Origin: Pseudarthrobacter oxydans
GTDB taxonomy: Bacteria; Actinomycetota; Actinomycetes; Actinomycetales; Micrococcaceae
Assembly (NCBI RefSeq): GCF_034258515.1
Contig: NZ_CP139438.1
Span: 620,001 to 684,000 of the forward strand
Direction of reading: 5' to 3'
Length of the DNA stretch: 64,000 nt
The translations under genes were made by a program, and so were the position numbers. Shown here piece by piece: positions 44,433 through 52,873 of this stretch (position 1 is its first letter; each line of letters starts with the position of its first letter). The notes beneath the pieces are model-generated. The model saw only the letters and a program-made list of their open reading frames with translations. It was not told the origin of the DNA and ran no database searches.

Positions 44433-45443
44433 TCACCCGTGCAGCTCGCGGTAAGCGTCCGCCGCTGCCGGGTGCAACGGAATGCCGGCCGTGTTGATCA
44501 GGGAATCCGGGCTCAGGAACTGAACTCCCAGGCTCGAGCGGGGGATGAGCTCCTCCGCATGGCCCACCAGCAGTTCCACGGTTCTTTTCACGGTGCGGGC
44601 GTCCAGGTCGCTCCGGCACAGCAGCAGGTTGGTCACCCCCACTGTCCAGACGGCAGGGACGCCCCCGTAGGCGCCCGCCGGGATCAGGACCCGGTCATAA
44701 AAGACGCCGTACCTGGACCGCAGCGCCGGCAACAACAGGGAAAGATCGAGGAAGTTAAGACCCACGTCGTCATGGGCAGCAGAGATGGCGGCCGTGGGAA
44801 CGCCCCCGGACCAGAACAGGGCGTCCACTGACCCCGCACGCAGTGCCGCGAGGCCGTCATTGAGGCCCAGGTTCAGGACGGTGACGGCTTGCCCGGCAGC
44901 TCCGGCCCCGCCGGCAGCGACGGAACCAAGCCCCGCGGCCTCAAGGAGGCGGGGAGTGGTGAGGGACGTCCCCGAACCCGGCTCGCCCACAGCCACCGTC
45001 CTGCCGGCCAGCTCCCCGATGCCCCGGATCCCGCTGGCCTTCCGGACCACGCAATGGACGTAGTTTTCGTACACCCGCCCGAGAGCCGTAATGCCGGCGT
45101 CGGACGTGTTCTTCCCTGCTTCCCTCTGCGCGGCGGCATCAGCGAGGGCGACGGCGAACGTGGCTTTCCCGGCAAGGAGCTGTCCGAGGTTGTCCAGGCT
45201 GCCCCCCGTGGTCAGGGCCGTGGCCTGCCGGGCCACCCCATGGCGCTGCAGGGACGCGGCAAGCAGGGTGGCGAACTCCAGGTAGAAGCCGCCCGGTTCG
45301 CCGCCCGCAACGGTAACGGCGTCGGGGCTGTCCGCCGGGGTGCAGGCCGCCAGCGCCGGTGGCAGCAGTCCCGCGAGCCCTGCGGCAGCACCGGCCCTGA
45401 GGACTTCGCGTCTCGACGGCGGTCTGAAGCGAAAGTCAGGCAT
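44433..45443 (-). CDS. TAXI-family TRAP-type solute receptor, orphan
   Basis: Exported binding protein of the TAXI family, 336 residues. The N-terminus SRREVLRAGAAAGLAG is a twin-arginine signal and LAAC (Cys34) follows as a lipobox, so it is probably a Tat-exported lipoprotein. The core has GGEPGGFYLEFATLLAASL, NYVHCVVRKASGIRGIGELA and GEPGSGTSLTT, as in TAXI receptors. No TRAP membrane subunits (DctM/Q) are nearby. Instead it overlaps the histidine kinase gene by 8 bp, which suggests that it feeds the ligand signal to the kinase rather than to a transporter. Confidence 0.9.
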   Translation of the reverse strand: MPDFRFRPPSRREVLRAGAAAGLAGLLPPALAACTPADSPDAVTVAGGEPGGFYLEFATLLAASLQRHGVARQATALTTGGSLDNLGQLLAGKATFAVALADAAAQREAGKNTSDAGITALGRVYENYVHCVVRKASGIRGIGELAGRTVAVGEPGSGTSLTTPRLLEAAGLGSVAAGGAGAAGQAVTVLNLGLNDGLAALRAGSVDALFWSGGVPTAAISAAHDDVGLNFLDLSLLLPALRSRYGVFYDRVLIPAGAYGGVPAVWTVGVTNLLLCRSDLDARTVKRTVELLVGHAEELIPRSSLGVQFLSPDSLINTAGIPLHPAAADAYRELHG

Positions 45444-46887
45444 GCGGAGCCACCTGCCCCGTGGCGTCCGGACCGCTTTTGGGGACCCGGGGAAACTCCA
45501 GGAACGCCGCCAGGCCGTGCGGGTGCGCCTCGCGGAGCAGCAGGCGTCCACCATTGGCCGCGGCCAGCTTTTCGACGATGGTCATGCCCAGGCCGTTTCC
45601 GCGCACGTCCCGGTGCTTCGGTGAACGCCAAAACCGCTGGGTGGCAGATGCCCTTTCCTCGGACGAGAGCCCGGGCCCGTCGTCGGACACTTCGATCACC
45701 ACGGTGGCGCCGAGGTTACGGACGGCAACCGATATCCGGGCGCGGCCGGCATATTTGACCGCATTGTTCAGCAGTTCCCCGGCCATCTGCGCAAGGTCCC
45801 CCGCGTCGCAGGCAATCAGGGCAGGCTGCCCGGACGTTCTGTCGAAATGGATGGAGGCGCCGGCACGTCGCGCGGCAGGTCCTGCACGTTCGGCCTCTTC
45901 CTGCAGGACAGGGACTGGATCAATGGGCCCCCGATCTCGCCGCGAAGGCGCGCCGCCGGGTGTGCCGGCGGAATCCTCGAAGGCCCGGTGTTCGGCGGCG
46001 GCGAGTTTGAGGACGCCGTCAAGGATCTCCTCGACCCTCTCGAGCTCAGTCTCGACGGCGGATGCAGCTGCCTTTTCCCGGGCGGTCTTCAATTCCAGCT
46101 GGAGCAAGTCGACGCGCAGCCGGAGCGCACCAACAGGGTTGCGCAGTTCATGGGAGGTGTCCGCAATGAGCTGGCGCTGCGCTTCGATGCTGTCGCTGAC
46201 GCTTTGCGCCATCGCAGTGAAGGAACGGCTCAGCGCCCTCAGCTCGGGCGGCCCTTCCTCCGGCAGCCGGCTGCTCCGGCCGGTGGTTTCCAGTTCGGCG
46301 ACGGCGGCATTGAGCCGGTGGACAGGGCGCAGCACCCAGCGGGTCACCCGGGACGCGCCGATGAGGAGCATCGCCATGAGTGCAGCCGCGGCCAGTCCGA
46401 CGCCGAGCCAGCGTTCGCGGAGTTTCTGCCGGGCAGCGTCCTGGTTGACTTCCAGGACCGCTGCTCCGAGTACCTGGCTGGCGCTTCCAAACGAGCGGGA
46501 AATCACCTCGGAGCCCGTGCCGAACGGCTGAAGCGGCGCCAGTGTGGTGTCACTGAGGTTCAGGCTGGCCCTGGCCAAGGCATTCCGCACGTCTGCCCGG
46601 TCCTCGCTCAGGCCGCCGGAGCGCAGGGTGCCCTGCTGGAGCCGGACCAGGACTCCTTCGGCGTAGAGCTCCGAGTACCTGTCCATTTCGGCCTGCAACT
46701 GGGTGGAATCACCTCCCTCAGTGCCGGCGTCGAACGCAACCTGCGCCAGCCTGTTTAGGGCAGTGGCCCGGTTGATCTGGAGTTCCTGCGTGAGTTCCCG
46801 GCTGGCGGAGGCCAGGAGGGCATTGGACGCGATGAGCACCAGGAGGACGGAAAGGATGCTCAGGATCCCGAGGACACGGAGCTTCAC
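45436..46887 (-). CDS. Sensor histidine kinase
   Basis: Membrane sensor of 483 residues from GTG 46887, coupled to the response regulator stop (GTGA). There are two membrane helices at about 5-25 and 165-185, with an extracellular sensor of roughly 140 residues between. HAMP, the phospho-acceptor box DTSHELRNPVGALR (His about 250), then the ATPase boxes NNAVKYAGRA (N), DDGPGLSSEE (G1) and GNGLGMTIVEKLA (G2) follow. Gene order resembles TctD/TctE systems for organic acids. The TAXI lipoprotein downstream is a likely co-sensor. Confidence 0.95.
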   Translation of the reverse strand: MKLRVLGILSILSVLLVLIASNALLASASRELTQELQINRATALNRLAQVAFDAGTEGGDSTQLQAEMDRYSELYAEGVLVRLQQGTLRSGGLSEDRADVRNALARASLNLSDTTLAPLQPFGTGSEVISRSFGSASQVLGAAVLEVNQDAARQKLRERWLGVGLAAAALMAMLLIGASRVTRWVLRPVHRLNAAVAELETTGRSSRLPEEGPPELRALSRSFTAMAQSVSDSIEAQRQLIADTSHELRNPVGALRLRVDLLQLELKTAREKAAASAVETELERVEEILDGVLKLAAAEHRAFEDSAGTPGGAPSRRDRGPIDPVPVLQEEAERAGPAARRAGASIHFDRTSGQPALIACDAGDLAQMAGELLNNAVKYAGRARISVAVRNLGATVVIEVSDDGPGLSSEERASATQRFWRSPKHRDVRGNGLGMTIVEKLAAANGGRLLLREAHPHGLAAFLEFPRVPKSGPDATGQVAPHA

Positions 46888-47552
46888 GTAGGGTCCGCCT
46901 CGACCCTATAGCCGACCCCGCGGACGTTGATGATGAACCCCGGCAGCTGCAGTTTGGACCTCAGCCCGGTCAGGTGCACGTCAAGTGACCGCGAGGAGGC
47001 CAGGAACGCATCGCCCCACAGTGCGTCCAGGATCTGTTCGCGGGTCACTACTGACCCTGCATGGCTGGCCAGTAGGGCCAGCAGGTCGAATTCCGTGGCG
47101 GTCAGGGGGAGTACCTGTGCGCCGAGGACTGCCAGGCGGCGTTCGAGGTCCACCTCGAGTTCCCCCAGCACGATCCGCCGCTGCGTGTTGCCGGGAGCGC
47201 GGCCCGCCCGCCGGGTGACGGCTTCGATCCGGGCCAGGAGCTCCACGAGCTTTACGGGCTTGACGAGGTAGTCATCGGCCCCGGAACGGAGGCCAAGGAC
47301 CACGCTCCGTTCGTCGTCGCGCGCAGTGAGGATCAGGATGGGAACGTCCGTGACCTGCCGAAGCTTCCGGAGCACCTCGAGGCCGTCCATGCCGGGAAGT
47401 CCCAGGTCCAGCAGGATCACGCCGAAGCGCCGGTGCTCCAGGAGTGCGTCGGCGCCCCGGGAAACCCTGGCCGACGCATGCCCGGCGGAAACCACGGCCG
47501 CCCCGAGGGCGGATGCCATGGCGTCGTCGTCCTCGACGATCAGCACATCCAT
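46884..47552 (-). CDS. OmpR-type response regulator
   Basis: DNA-binding regulator of 222 residues, cognate to the kinase it overlaps. The receiver domain (1-115) has the acidic pocket VEDDD, phosphorylated Asp in LLDLGLPGMDG, Thr in LILTARDD and Lys in YLVKPVKL. The winged helix (about 125-220) has LTATEFDLLALLASHAGSVV and a final VRGVGYRVE. It is divergent from the MHS carrier. CCTAA and TTAGG (47708-47712 and 47720-47724) form a short inverted repeat in between and could be its site. Confidence 0.96.
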   Translation of the reverse strand: MDVLIVEDDDAMASALGAAVVSAGHASARVSRGADALLEHRRFGVILLDLGLPGMDGLEVLRKLRQVTDVPILILTARDDERSVVLGLRSGADDYLVKPVKLVELLARIEAVTRRAGRAPGNTQRRIVLGELEVDLERRLAVLGAQVLPLTATEFDLLALLASHAGSVVTREQILDALWGDAFLASSRSLDVHLTGLRSKLQLPGFIINVRGVGYRVEADPT

Positions 47553-47817
47553 TGCCAGTTCCTGTTCCGTTGGGCGGCTTCCGTTTTCAGGGGCGCGATT
47601 TCCCCTGCCCGCCTTTGGAGGTTACCCCGTTCGCTTGTTTTCCGCCCGGCCCGGGGCGGTCGCACTGCCCGGCACCGCGGCCTTGGACCCGCTGCCCGCG
47701 GGGAAAACCTAAGGAAGTGTTAGGAATTCGGTTTTCGCTTGGGCTGTGCGCTGGCTCACCAATAGCTTTGGTGGGGTCCCCGGGCTTCCAGGGGACGTTC
47801 AACGTCGAGGAGGAACC

Positions 47818-47901
47818 ATGAGCAATGCTGCCATGGACAGCACGAAAGTCGGGCCAGGGCGCATAGCCGGGGCCGCGCAGCCAAGGAAGGTTCAGCGATG
47901 A
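47818..47901 (+). CDS. Leader ORF of 27 codons upstream of the MHS carrier
   Basis: Reads MSNAAMDSTKVGPG then RIAGAAQPRKVQR, with no membrane segment. An excellent ribosome-binding site, GGAGGAACC, precedes ATG 47818. The stop overlaps the ATG of the carrier gene (ATGA), so ribosomes ending here can restart on the carrier. It may be a coupling or leader peptide that sets carrier expression. I recognise no family, and its peptide product may have no function. Confidence 0.55.
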   Translation: MSNAAMDSTKVGPGRIAGAAQPRKVQR

Positions 47902-49292
47902 GCACCCAGCAAACCGCGGCAGTGAGTGAGTCGGCCGAGACCCGACGGGCGGTCAGCAACATCCTCAAGGGCTCTGCCGGCAACCTGGTGGAGTGGTATG
48001 ACCTGTACGTCTACACGGTCTTCGCCGCCTACTTCCAGTCCCACTTCTTCAACTCGAAGGACGACCTCCAGGCGGGCCTGGAAGCGATGGCCGTCTTCTC
48101 GACGTCGTTCCTCATGCGGCCCATCGGCGCCTGGTTCTTCGGCCGGTACGCGGACCGCAACGGCCGCAAGGCAGCGCTGACCCTCAGCGTGACCCTGATG
48201 TCCGCGGGGTCATTCGCCATCGCCGTCCTGCCCACCACCGAGCAGGTGGGCGTCTGGGCATTGATCCTGCTGATCCTGATCCGCCTGGTCCAGGGCTTCT
48301 CCGTGGGCGGCGAGTACGGCACCAGTGCCACCTACATGTCCGAGGCTGCCACGTCCAGGCGGCGCGGCTTCTTCTCCAGCTTCCAGTACGTCACCCTGAT
48401 CGGCGGCCAGATGCTGGCCCTGCTGGTCCTGGTGATCCTGCAAAATGCCATGCCCAAGGATGACCTCACGGAGTGGGGCTGGCGGATCCCGTTCGCGCTG
48501 GGCGGCGTCGCGGCGCTTGTGGTCCTCTGGCTCCGGCGCTCTATGGAAGAGACCGTTTCGGAGGAGCAGGTGCAGGCTGCAAGGACCCCGGCCGAAGCGG
48601 GAGTTGCCCAGCCCGGCACCATGAAGCTGCTGTTCACGCAGTATTGGAAGCCGCTGCTGGTCTGCATCGGTGTCACGCTCGGCGGCACCGTGGCCTTCTA
48701 CACCTACACCAACTTCATCCTGAAGTTCATGAACGATACCTCCGGCATCGCCAAGACCGACACCTCGGTGATCAACTTCTGGGCGCTGTTCATCTTCATG
48801 CTCCTGCAGCCCGTGTACGGCATGATTTCGGACAAGGTGGGCCGCAAGCCGCTGCTCCTGTGGTTCGGCATCACCGGCGTCCTGTTCACCTGGCCGCTGC
48901 TCTCCACCCTGTCCAACACCAAGGATCCCTTTACCGCCTTCCTGCTGATGATGGGTGGCCTGGTGATCGTGGGCGGCTACACCTCCATCAACGCACTGGT
49001 GAAAGCCGAACTGTTCCCGGCCTCGATCCGTGCCCTTGGCGTCGGCCTGGGTTACGCGATCGCCAACTCGCTGTTCGGCGGGACCGTTCCACTCATCGGC
49101 GCAGCCTTCCAGAAGGCCGAGCGGGTTGACCTGTTCTTCACCTACGTCACCGTGGCCATTGCCCTCTCGCTGCTGGTGTACATCTTTGCGCTGAAGAACA
49201 AGAAGGCAACCCACCTGGACCAAGAGCAGGGCCACGCGTGGGTGCAGGAGCGCAAGGACGGCGACAAGGACAAGGACCTGCTGGGCGTCTAG
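47898..49292 (+). CDS. MHS-family MFS transporter (organic acid:H+ symporter type)
   Basis: Twelve-helix proton symporter of 464 residues, metabolite:H+ symporter branch (KgtP, ShiA, CitA relatives). The N-terminus SAGNLVEWYDLYVYTVFAAYFQ and the loop GAWFFGRYADRNGRKAAL are hallmarks, with SVGGEYGTSATYMSEAATSRRRGF later. ATG 47898 is preceded by GGAAGG and overlaps the small ORF. The divergent two-component system and TAXI receptor fit control of uptake of a small acid such as citrate or 2-oxoglutarate. The substrate is inferred only as a class. Confidence 0.95.
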   Translation: MSTQQTAAVSESAETRRAVSNILKGSAGNLVEWYDLYVYTVFAAYFQSHFFNSKDDLQAGLEAMAVFSTSFLMRPIGAWFFGRYADRNGRKAALTLSVTLMSAGSFAIAVLPTTEQVGVWALILLILIRLVQGFSVGGEYGTSATYMSEAATSRRRGFFSSFQYVTLIGGQMLALLVLVILQNAMPKDDLTEWGWRIPFALGGVAALVVLWLRRSMEETVSEEQVQAARTPAEAGVAQPGTMKLLFTQYWKPLLVCIGVTLGGTVAFYTYTNFILKFMNDTSGIAKTDTSVINFWALFIFMLLQPVYGMISDKVGRKPLLLWFGITGVLFTWPLLSTLSNTKDPFTAFLLMMGGLVIVGGYTSINALVKAELFPASIRALGVGLGYAIANSLFGGTVPLIGAAFQKAERVDLFFTYVTVAIALSLLVYIFALKNKKATHLDQEQGHAWVQERKDGDKDKDLLGV

Positions 49293-49322
49293 CTCCCGGA
49301 GGCGCACCTGCAGCAAGGAAGT

Positions 49323-49350
49323 ACGACGGCGGGTCCCCGCCCGCCGTCGT
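49323..49350 (+). terminator. Hairpin after the MHS carrier
   Basis: ACGACGGCGGG (49323-49333) pairs perfectly with CCCGCCGTCGT (49340-49350) around a six-base loop. There is no U-tract. Palindrome A3 follows 16 bp later. Confidence 0.6.
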
Positions 49351-49366
49351 CCGCCCGCCACGCCAC

Positions 49367-49472
49367 GACGCTCTATCACTTGATGTGGATTTTCCTTCGA
49401 CCCTCTCTCACTTTCTTCAGGAAAGTGAGAGAGGGTCCCGGGTTTTCCACCGTTAAGTGAGAGAGGGTCCGG
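49367..49472. repeat. Family A palindromic element, copy A3
   Basis: The most regular copy. The inner arms GACCCTCTCTCACTTTC (49399-49415) and GAAAGTGAGAGAGGGTC (49421-49437) are perfect around TTCAG. The outer limbs are GACGCTCTATCACTTGA and TTAAGTGAGAGAGGGTCC. It lies downstream of the MHS carrier and upstream of the serpin gene. The rest of this 314-bp gap shows no gene. Confidence 0.95.
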
Positions 49473-49606
49473 CGCGGTCCCGCGAGCCGAGCGAGACCAA
49501 AACGAATGCAAAGCGTGACCCTGCCGGCATCGTCACGCGCCGCCGTCGCTGTTTCACTGGGAGGAGGCGGATTCCCGCCTTTGGCATGCCAGGGGAGGCA
49601 ACAGAG

Positions 49607-50920
49607 GTGTTTCGTTTTCAGCGGATAATTGCGCTGGGTGCCTTGATGGGACTGGCGGGGTGTGCGGCGCCGGCCCGGCCGCCGGCCCCGGAACTCCTCA
49701 CGGCCGACGGCGTCGAGCGGGTTTCGGTGGACCGCGCGGACTACGCCGCTGAGCTGCGCTCCTTCCGGGCTTCCGCGTTCGTCCTCGGCGAGGCGCTGCT
49801 GGCCGACGGCGGCGACGGCGCCAACGGGAACGTCGTGTCCTCGCCCGGGAGCCTGCTGATTGCCCTCGCCATGCTGCGCGCGGGTGCCACCGGCGGGACC
49901 GCGGCCGAGATGGACAGCGTCCTGCAATTCCCCCTTGAGAAGCGCGACGAGGCCATGAACTCGGTCCTCCGCTCGCTGGAAAAGTTCGATGGCGACCCCG
50001 GCGCAGTGGATGAGGACAACCCGCCGCGGAAACCGGTCATGCACTCCGCCAACGGGCTTTTCGTCGACAAGGACGTGCCTACCGGGCGGTCCTTCCTGGA
50101 CACACTGGCCCGGCACTATGGATCGGGGGTGTATCCCGTGGATTTCAGCGACGAAGAAGCAACGAAGCCCGCCATAGATGCGTGGGTGAGCAGGAACACC
50201 GGCGGCCGGATCAAGGAGGCCCCGGCGGAATACGACCCCGACAATACCTTCAGCCTGCTCAACTCGCTGTACTTCGCCGCCGCCTGGAGCGCACCGTTCG
50301 ATCCGAACGCCACCTCCGACCTGCCGTTCACGACAGCCGCGGGCGAGGAAATCGCGGTGCCTGCCATGCACAACGAACTCACGATGAAATATGCGGAAGG
50401 TGCCGGCTGGCAGGGTGTGGACCTTCCCTACGCCGACGGTTTCGTCATGCGGCTGGTCCTGCCCGCGGAGACGGCCGCTCCCGACGGCACGGCCGCTTCC
50501 CGTGACAGTCGCGCCCGAGCGGCCTTCGACGCGGAGAAACTGACGGAAATCGCGGACACGTTCGATATTGCCCGGCCCGAATCAGTCCAGATCCAGCTGC
50601 CGCGCTGGGACCACAGGTCCAGTTTTGACCTCCGCAAGGTCTTCGGGGCGCTGGGACTGGAGAACATGCTCGGCACCACGGAGGACTTCAACAACATCCA
50701 GCCGCAGATGATGATCACCCAGGCCGCCCAGGCTGCCAACATCACCGTGGCCGAAAAGGGCACCATTGCCGCCGCGGTGACCCAGATCAACGGAATGGCC
50801 ACCAGCGCCCCGCCGCAGCCTGAGCGGACCATCGAGTTCGACCGGCCGTTCCACTACCAGATCGTCCACGTTGAAACCGGACTGCCGCTGTTTATGGGAA
50901 CCGTGGCCGATCCCAGGTGA
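49607..50920 (+). CDS. Serpin-family protease inhibitor, lipoprotein
   Basis: Surface-anchored serpin of 437 residues from GTG 49607 (GGGGAGG upstream). The N-terminus MFRFQRIIALGALMGLAGC is a lipoprotein signal (Cys19). The fold is complete: NVVSSPGSLLIALAMLRAGA, FSLLNSLYFAAAWSAPF, LPRWDHRSSFDLRKVFGALG, and the hinge VAEKGTIAAAVTQI before the reactive loop. The end FDRPFHYQIVHVETGLPLFMG is a classic serpin signature. Counting 17 residues from the hinge Glu puts P1-P1' at about Thr-Ser in NGMATSAPP. The target protease is unknown. The small-residue hinge suggests a true inhibitor. Confidence 0.94.
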   Translation: MFRFQRIIALGALMGLAGCAAPARPPAPELLTADGVERVSVDRADYAAELRSFRASAFVLGEALLADGGDGANGNVVSSPGSLLIALAMLRAGATGGTAAEMDSVLQFPLEKRDEAMNSVLRSLEKFDGDPGAVDEDNPPRKPVMHSANGLFVDKDVPTGRSFLDTLARHYGSGVYPVDFSDEEATKPAIDAWVSRNTGGRIKEAPAEYDPDNTFSLLNSLYFAAAWSAPFDPNATSDLPFTTAAGEEIAVPAMHNELTMKYAEGAGWQGVDLPYADGFVMRLVLPAETAAPDGTAASRDSRARAAFDAEKLTEIADTFDIARPESVQIQLPRWDHRSSFDLRKVFGALGLENMLGTTEDFNNIQPQMMITQAAQAANITVAEKGTIAAAVTQINGMATSAPPQPERTIEFDRPFHYQIVHVETGLPLFMGTVADPR

Positions 50921-50962
50921 GCGCGCGCCCCGGGCCTGCCCTCTCCACCGTCCCCGGCCTCA

Positions 50963-51060
50963 GACGCTCTATCAGCTAATGCGGGAAAATCCTGAACCCT
51001 CACGCACTAGGTGCAAGAGGGTTCCGGAAAAACGCGCATTAAGTGAGAGAGGGTCCGGGG
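50963..51060. repeat. Family A palindromic element, copy A4 (diverged)
   Basis: The shortest copy. The inner stem is GAACCCTC (50994-51001) with GAGGGTTC (51017-51024) and an inner GCAC/GTGC. The outer limbs are GACGCTCTATCAGCTAA and TTAAGTGAGAGAGGGTCC. It lies between the convergent serpin and kinase genes. Confidence 0.88.
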
Positions 51061-51071
51061 TGGGCTGGCGG

Positions 51072-51944
51072 TTAGCGGGCTCCGCCCTGCCACAGGGCAT
51101 CGAACGGGGCGCCTGACGCCACGCGGTTGCGGATGCCCGCCGTGACGAATTCCTTGGCCGTCCGGGCAGCCTCCAGCGGCGTGGCGCCCTTGGCGAGTTC
51201 CGCCGTCACAGCCGCCGCCAGCGAGCAGCCGGCACCGGAAACCGCCACCTCACCCACCTTGGGCGCGCTGAGGACCTCAAGGGTCTCGCCGTCATAGAAG
51301 ACGTCGACGGCGTCCGGGCCTTCCAGCCGCACCCCGCCCTTGGCGAGCACGGCGGCGCCGCTGAGCTCATAGATGCGGATGGCGGCGGCCTTGAGGGACT
51401 CTACGTCCGTGATATCCAGGCCGGACAGCGACTCGGCCTCGAAGTGGTTCGGCGTGACAAAGGTGGCCAGCGGAAGGATCTGCGCCTTCAGCGCCTGGTC
51501 CGTGTCCAGGGCGTGCCCGGGCTCCTGGCCCTTGCAGATCAGCACCGGGTCCAGGACCACGTTTTCGAACCGGCCGGCGGCCAGGGCATCAGCGACTGTG
51601 GCGATGGTGGCGGGACTGCCCAGCATGCCGATCTTCACCGTGTCCAGCACCGGACGTCCGGGCTCCGAAGGAGCGGACGACGACGGACCGTACGCGGCCG
51701 TCGTCGCCTCCAGTTGGTCCGCGATCACCTGCTGGTCCACCGGTACGAACCGGTGGTTCCAGCTGTCGTTCGGGTTGAACGAAACGATGCACGTGAGGTT
51801 GGCGATGCCAAAGACGCCGAGTTCCTGGAAGGTTTTCAGGTCCGCCTGGGCGCCGGCGCCGCCGGTTGCTTCGGAGCCTGCGATGGTCAGGACGACTGCG
51901 GGAGCTGTGACGGGCTGGGGTGCGGCAACGGAAACGGAAGTCAT
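51072..51944 (-). CDS. pdxK: Pyridoxine/HMP kinase (PdxK/ThiD family)
   Basis: Ribokinase-fold kinase of 290 residues. LTIAGSEATGGAGAQADLKT is the substrate loop and GAGCSLAAAVTAELAKG the anion hole, with the catalytic base near SGAGC. SFNPNDSWNHRFVPVD, DPVLICKGQE and TPNHFEAESLSG match the Bacillus-type PdxK (formerly annotated ThiD) more closely than classical ThiD. It most likely phosphorylates pyridoxal or pyridoxine for PLP salvage; HMP kinase activity is possible. No thiamine genes are adjacent. Confidence 0.85.
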   Translation of the reverse strand: MTSVSVAAPQPVTAPAVVLTIAGSEATGGAGAQADLKTFQELGVFGIANLTCIVSFNPNDSWNHRFVPVDQQVIADQLEATTAAYGPSSSAPSEPGRPVLDTVKIGMLGSPATIATVADALAAGRFENVVLDPVLICKGQEPGHALDTDQALKAQILPLATFVTPNHFEAESLSGLDITDVESLKAAAIRIYELSGAAVLAKGGVRLEGPDAVDVFYDGETLEVLSAPKVGEVAVSGAGCSLAAAVTAELAKGATPLEAARTAKEFVTAGIRNRVASGAPFDALWQGGAR

Positions 51945-52081
51945 GGCACCATCCTGCCATCCGCCGTCGGCCGCGTCTTTGTGCCGCTGTACAGCGACGA
52001 CAGGCCGCTTGGTGCGAACATACCCGCGTCCCTACGGCGCCGCGACGTCCCTGGTGATCAGGGTAAAGAAGCGGGGTGGCC

Positions 52082-52831
52082 TCAGCCCTTCAGCGTCCGG
52101 TCGAGCAGGGCGCGCAGCTCCCGGAAGTGCCGTTCCGTGACTCCTTCGTGGAAGGCCGAGGTGTCCGCCATGGAGTAGCCGTGGGATGCTCCGCGGTAGA
52201 CCTCGTTGGATGCCTTAAGTCCTGCAGCCTTCAGGGCTTTCCCCAGCCGGGCCACGGCCTGGGCGTCCATGCTCCGGTCGTGGTCCGCGTGGCCGAACAC
52301 GAACTCGGCTCTGGCCGTTCCGAGCCGCAGGTGCGGGCTGTCCGGTTCATCCGTGGCCAGCCCGCCGCCGTGGAAGCCGCCGCATGCCGCCACCGCCTCC
52401 GGGTGGGATGTTGCGGTGCGCACCGCGAGCCTGGCCCCCATGCAGTAGCCGAAGGTGCCGATGGGACCCGGCGCAACGCCGTCGAGCGCCCTGAGCGCCG
52501 AAACCCAGGCATCGATGTCCGCCAGCGCCCTGTCCGCGGTGAGCCGGCCAATCCGCGGGAACGCCGCCTGGCCGGCTGCCTGCCTGCCCTCCGGGGTGGT
52601 CATGTCCCCCTTCGGGGCAAGCTCGGCAACAGTCCCGTCCCGGTAGAAGACGTTCGGGGCCAGGACAACGTACCCCCAGCCGGCAACGCGCTGCGCCATG
52701 TCCTCGATGCGCGGGCGCAGGCCGAAGGCGTCCATGTACAGGATCACGCCGGGGAACGGCCCGCCGCCGCCGGACGGACGGGCCACCAAGGCTTCCGCGG
52801 TGCCTTCCGCGGCTGGGATTTCAATGAGCAT
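52082..52831 (-). CDS. Dienelactone hydrolase family protein
   Basis: Alpha/beta hydrolase of 249 residues, cytoplasmic. The nucleophile elbow GTFGYCMGARLAV has cysteine, as in true dienelactone hydrolases. The later acid and base fit FGHADHDRSM (Asp) and YRGASHGYSM (His). The N-terminal IEIPAAEGTAEALVARP and PGVILYMDAFGLRP are typical. A role in aromatic breakdown is possible, but no ring-cleavage genes are near, so the substrate stays open. Confidence 0.92.
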   Translation of the reverse strand: MLIEIPAAEGTAEALVARPSGGGGPFPGVILYMDAFGLRPRIEDMAQRVAGWGYVVLAPNVFYRDGTVAELAPKGDMTTPEGRQAAGQAAFPRIGRLTADRALADIDAWVSALRALDGVAPGPIGTFGYCMGARLAVRTATSHPEAVAACGGFHGGGLATDEPDSPHLRLGTARAEFVFGHADHDRSMDAQAVARLGKALKAAGLKASNEVYRGASHGYSMADTSAFHEGVTERHFRELRALLDRTLKG

Positions 52832-52873
52832 GGGGTCAGGATATCGGACGCAATTCCGACGGCGGCGTGCTGG

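Noticed and set aside
39346..51060. CRISPR array made of the GTGAGAGAG repeats
   Set aside because: Copies are kilobases apart, are palindromic over the whole element and have no regular spacers or cas genes.
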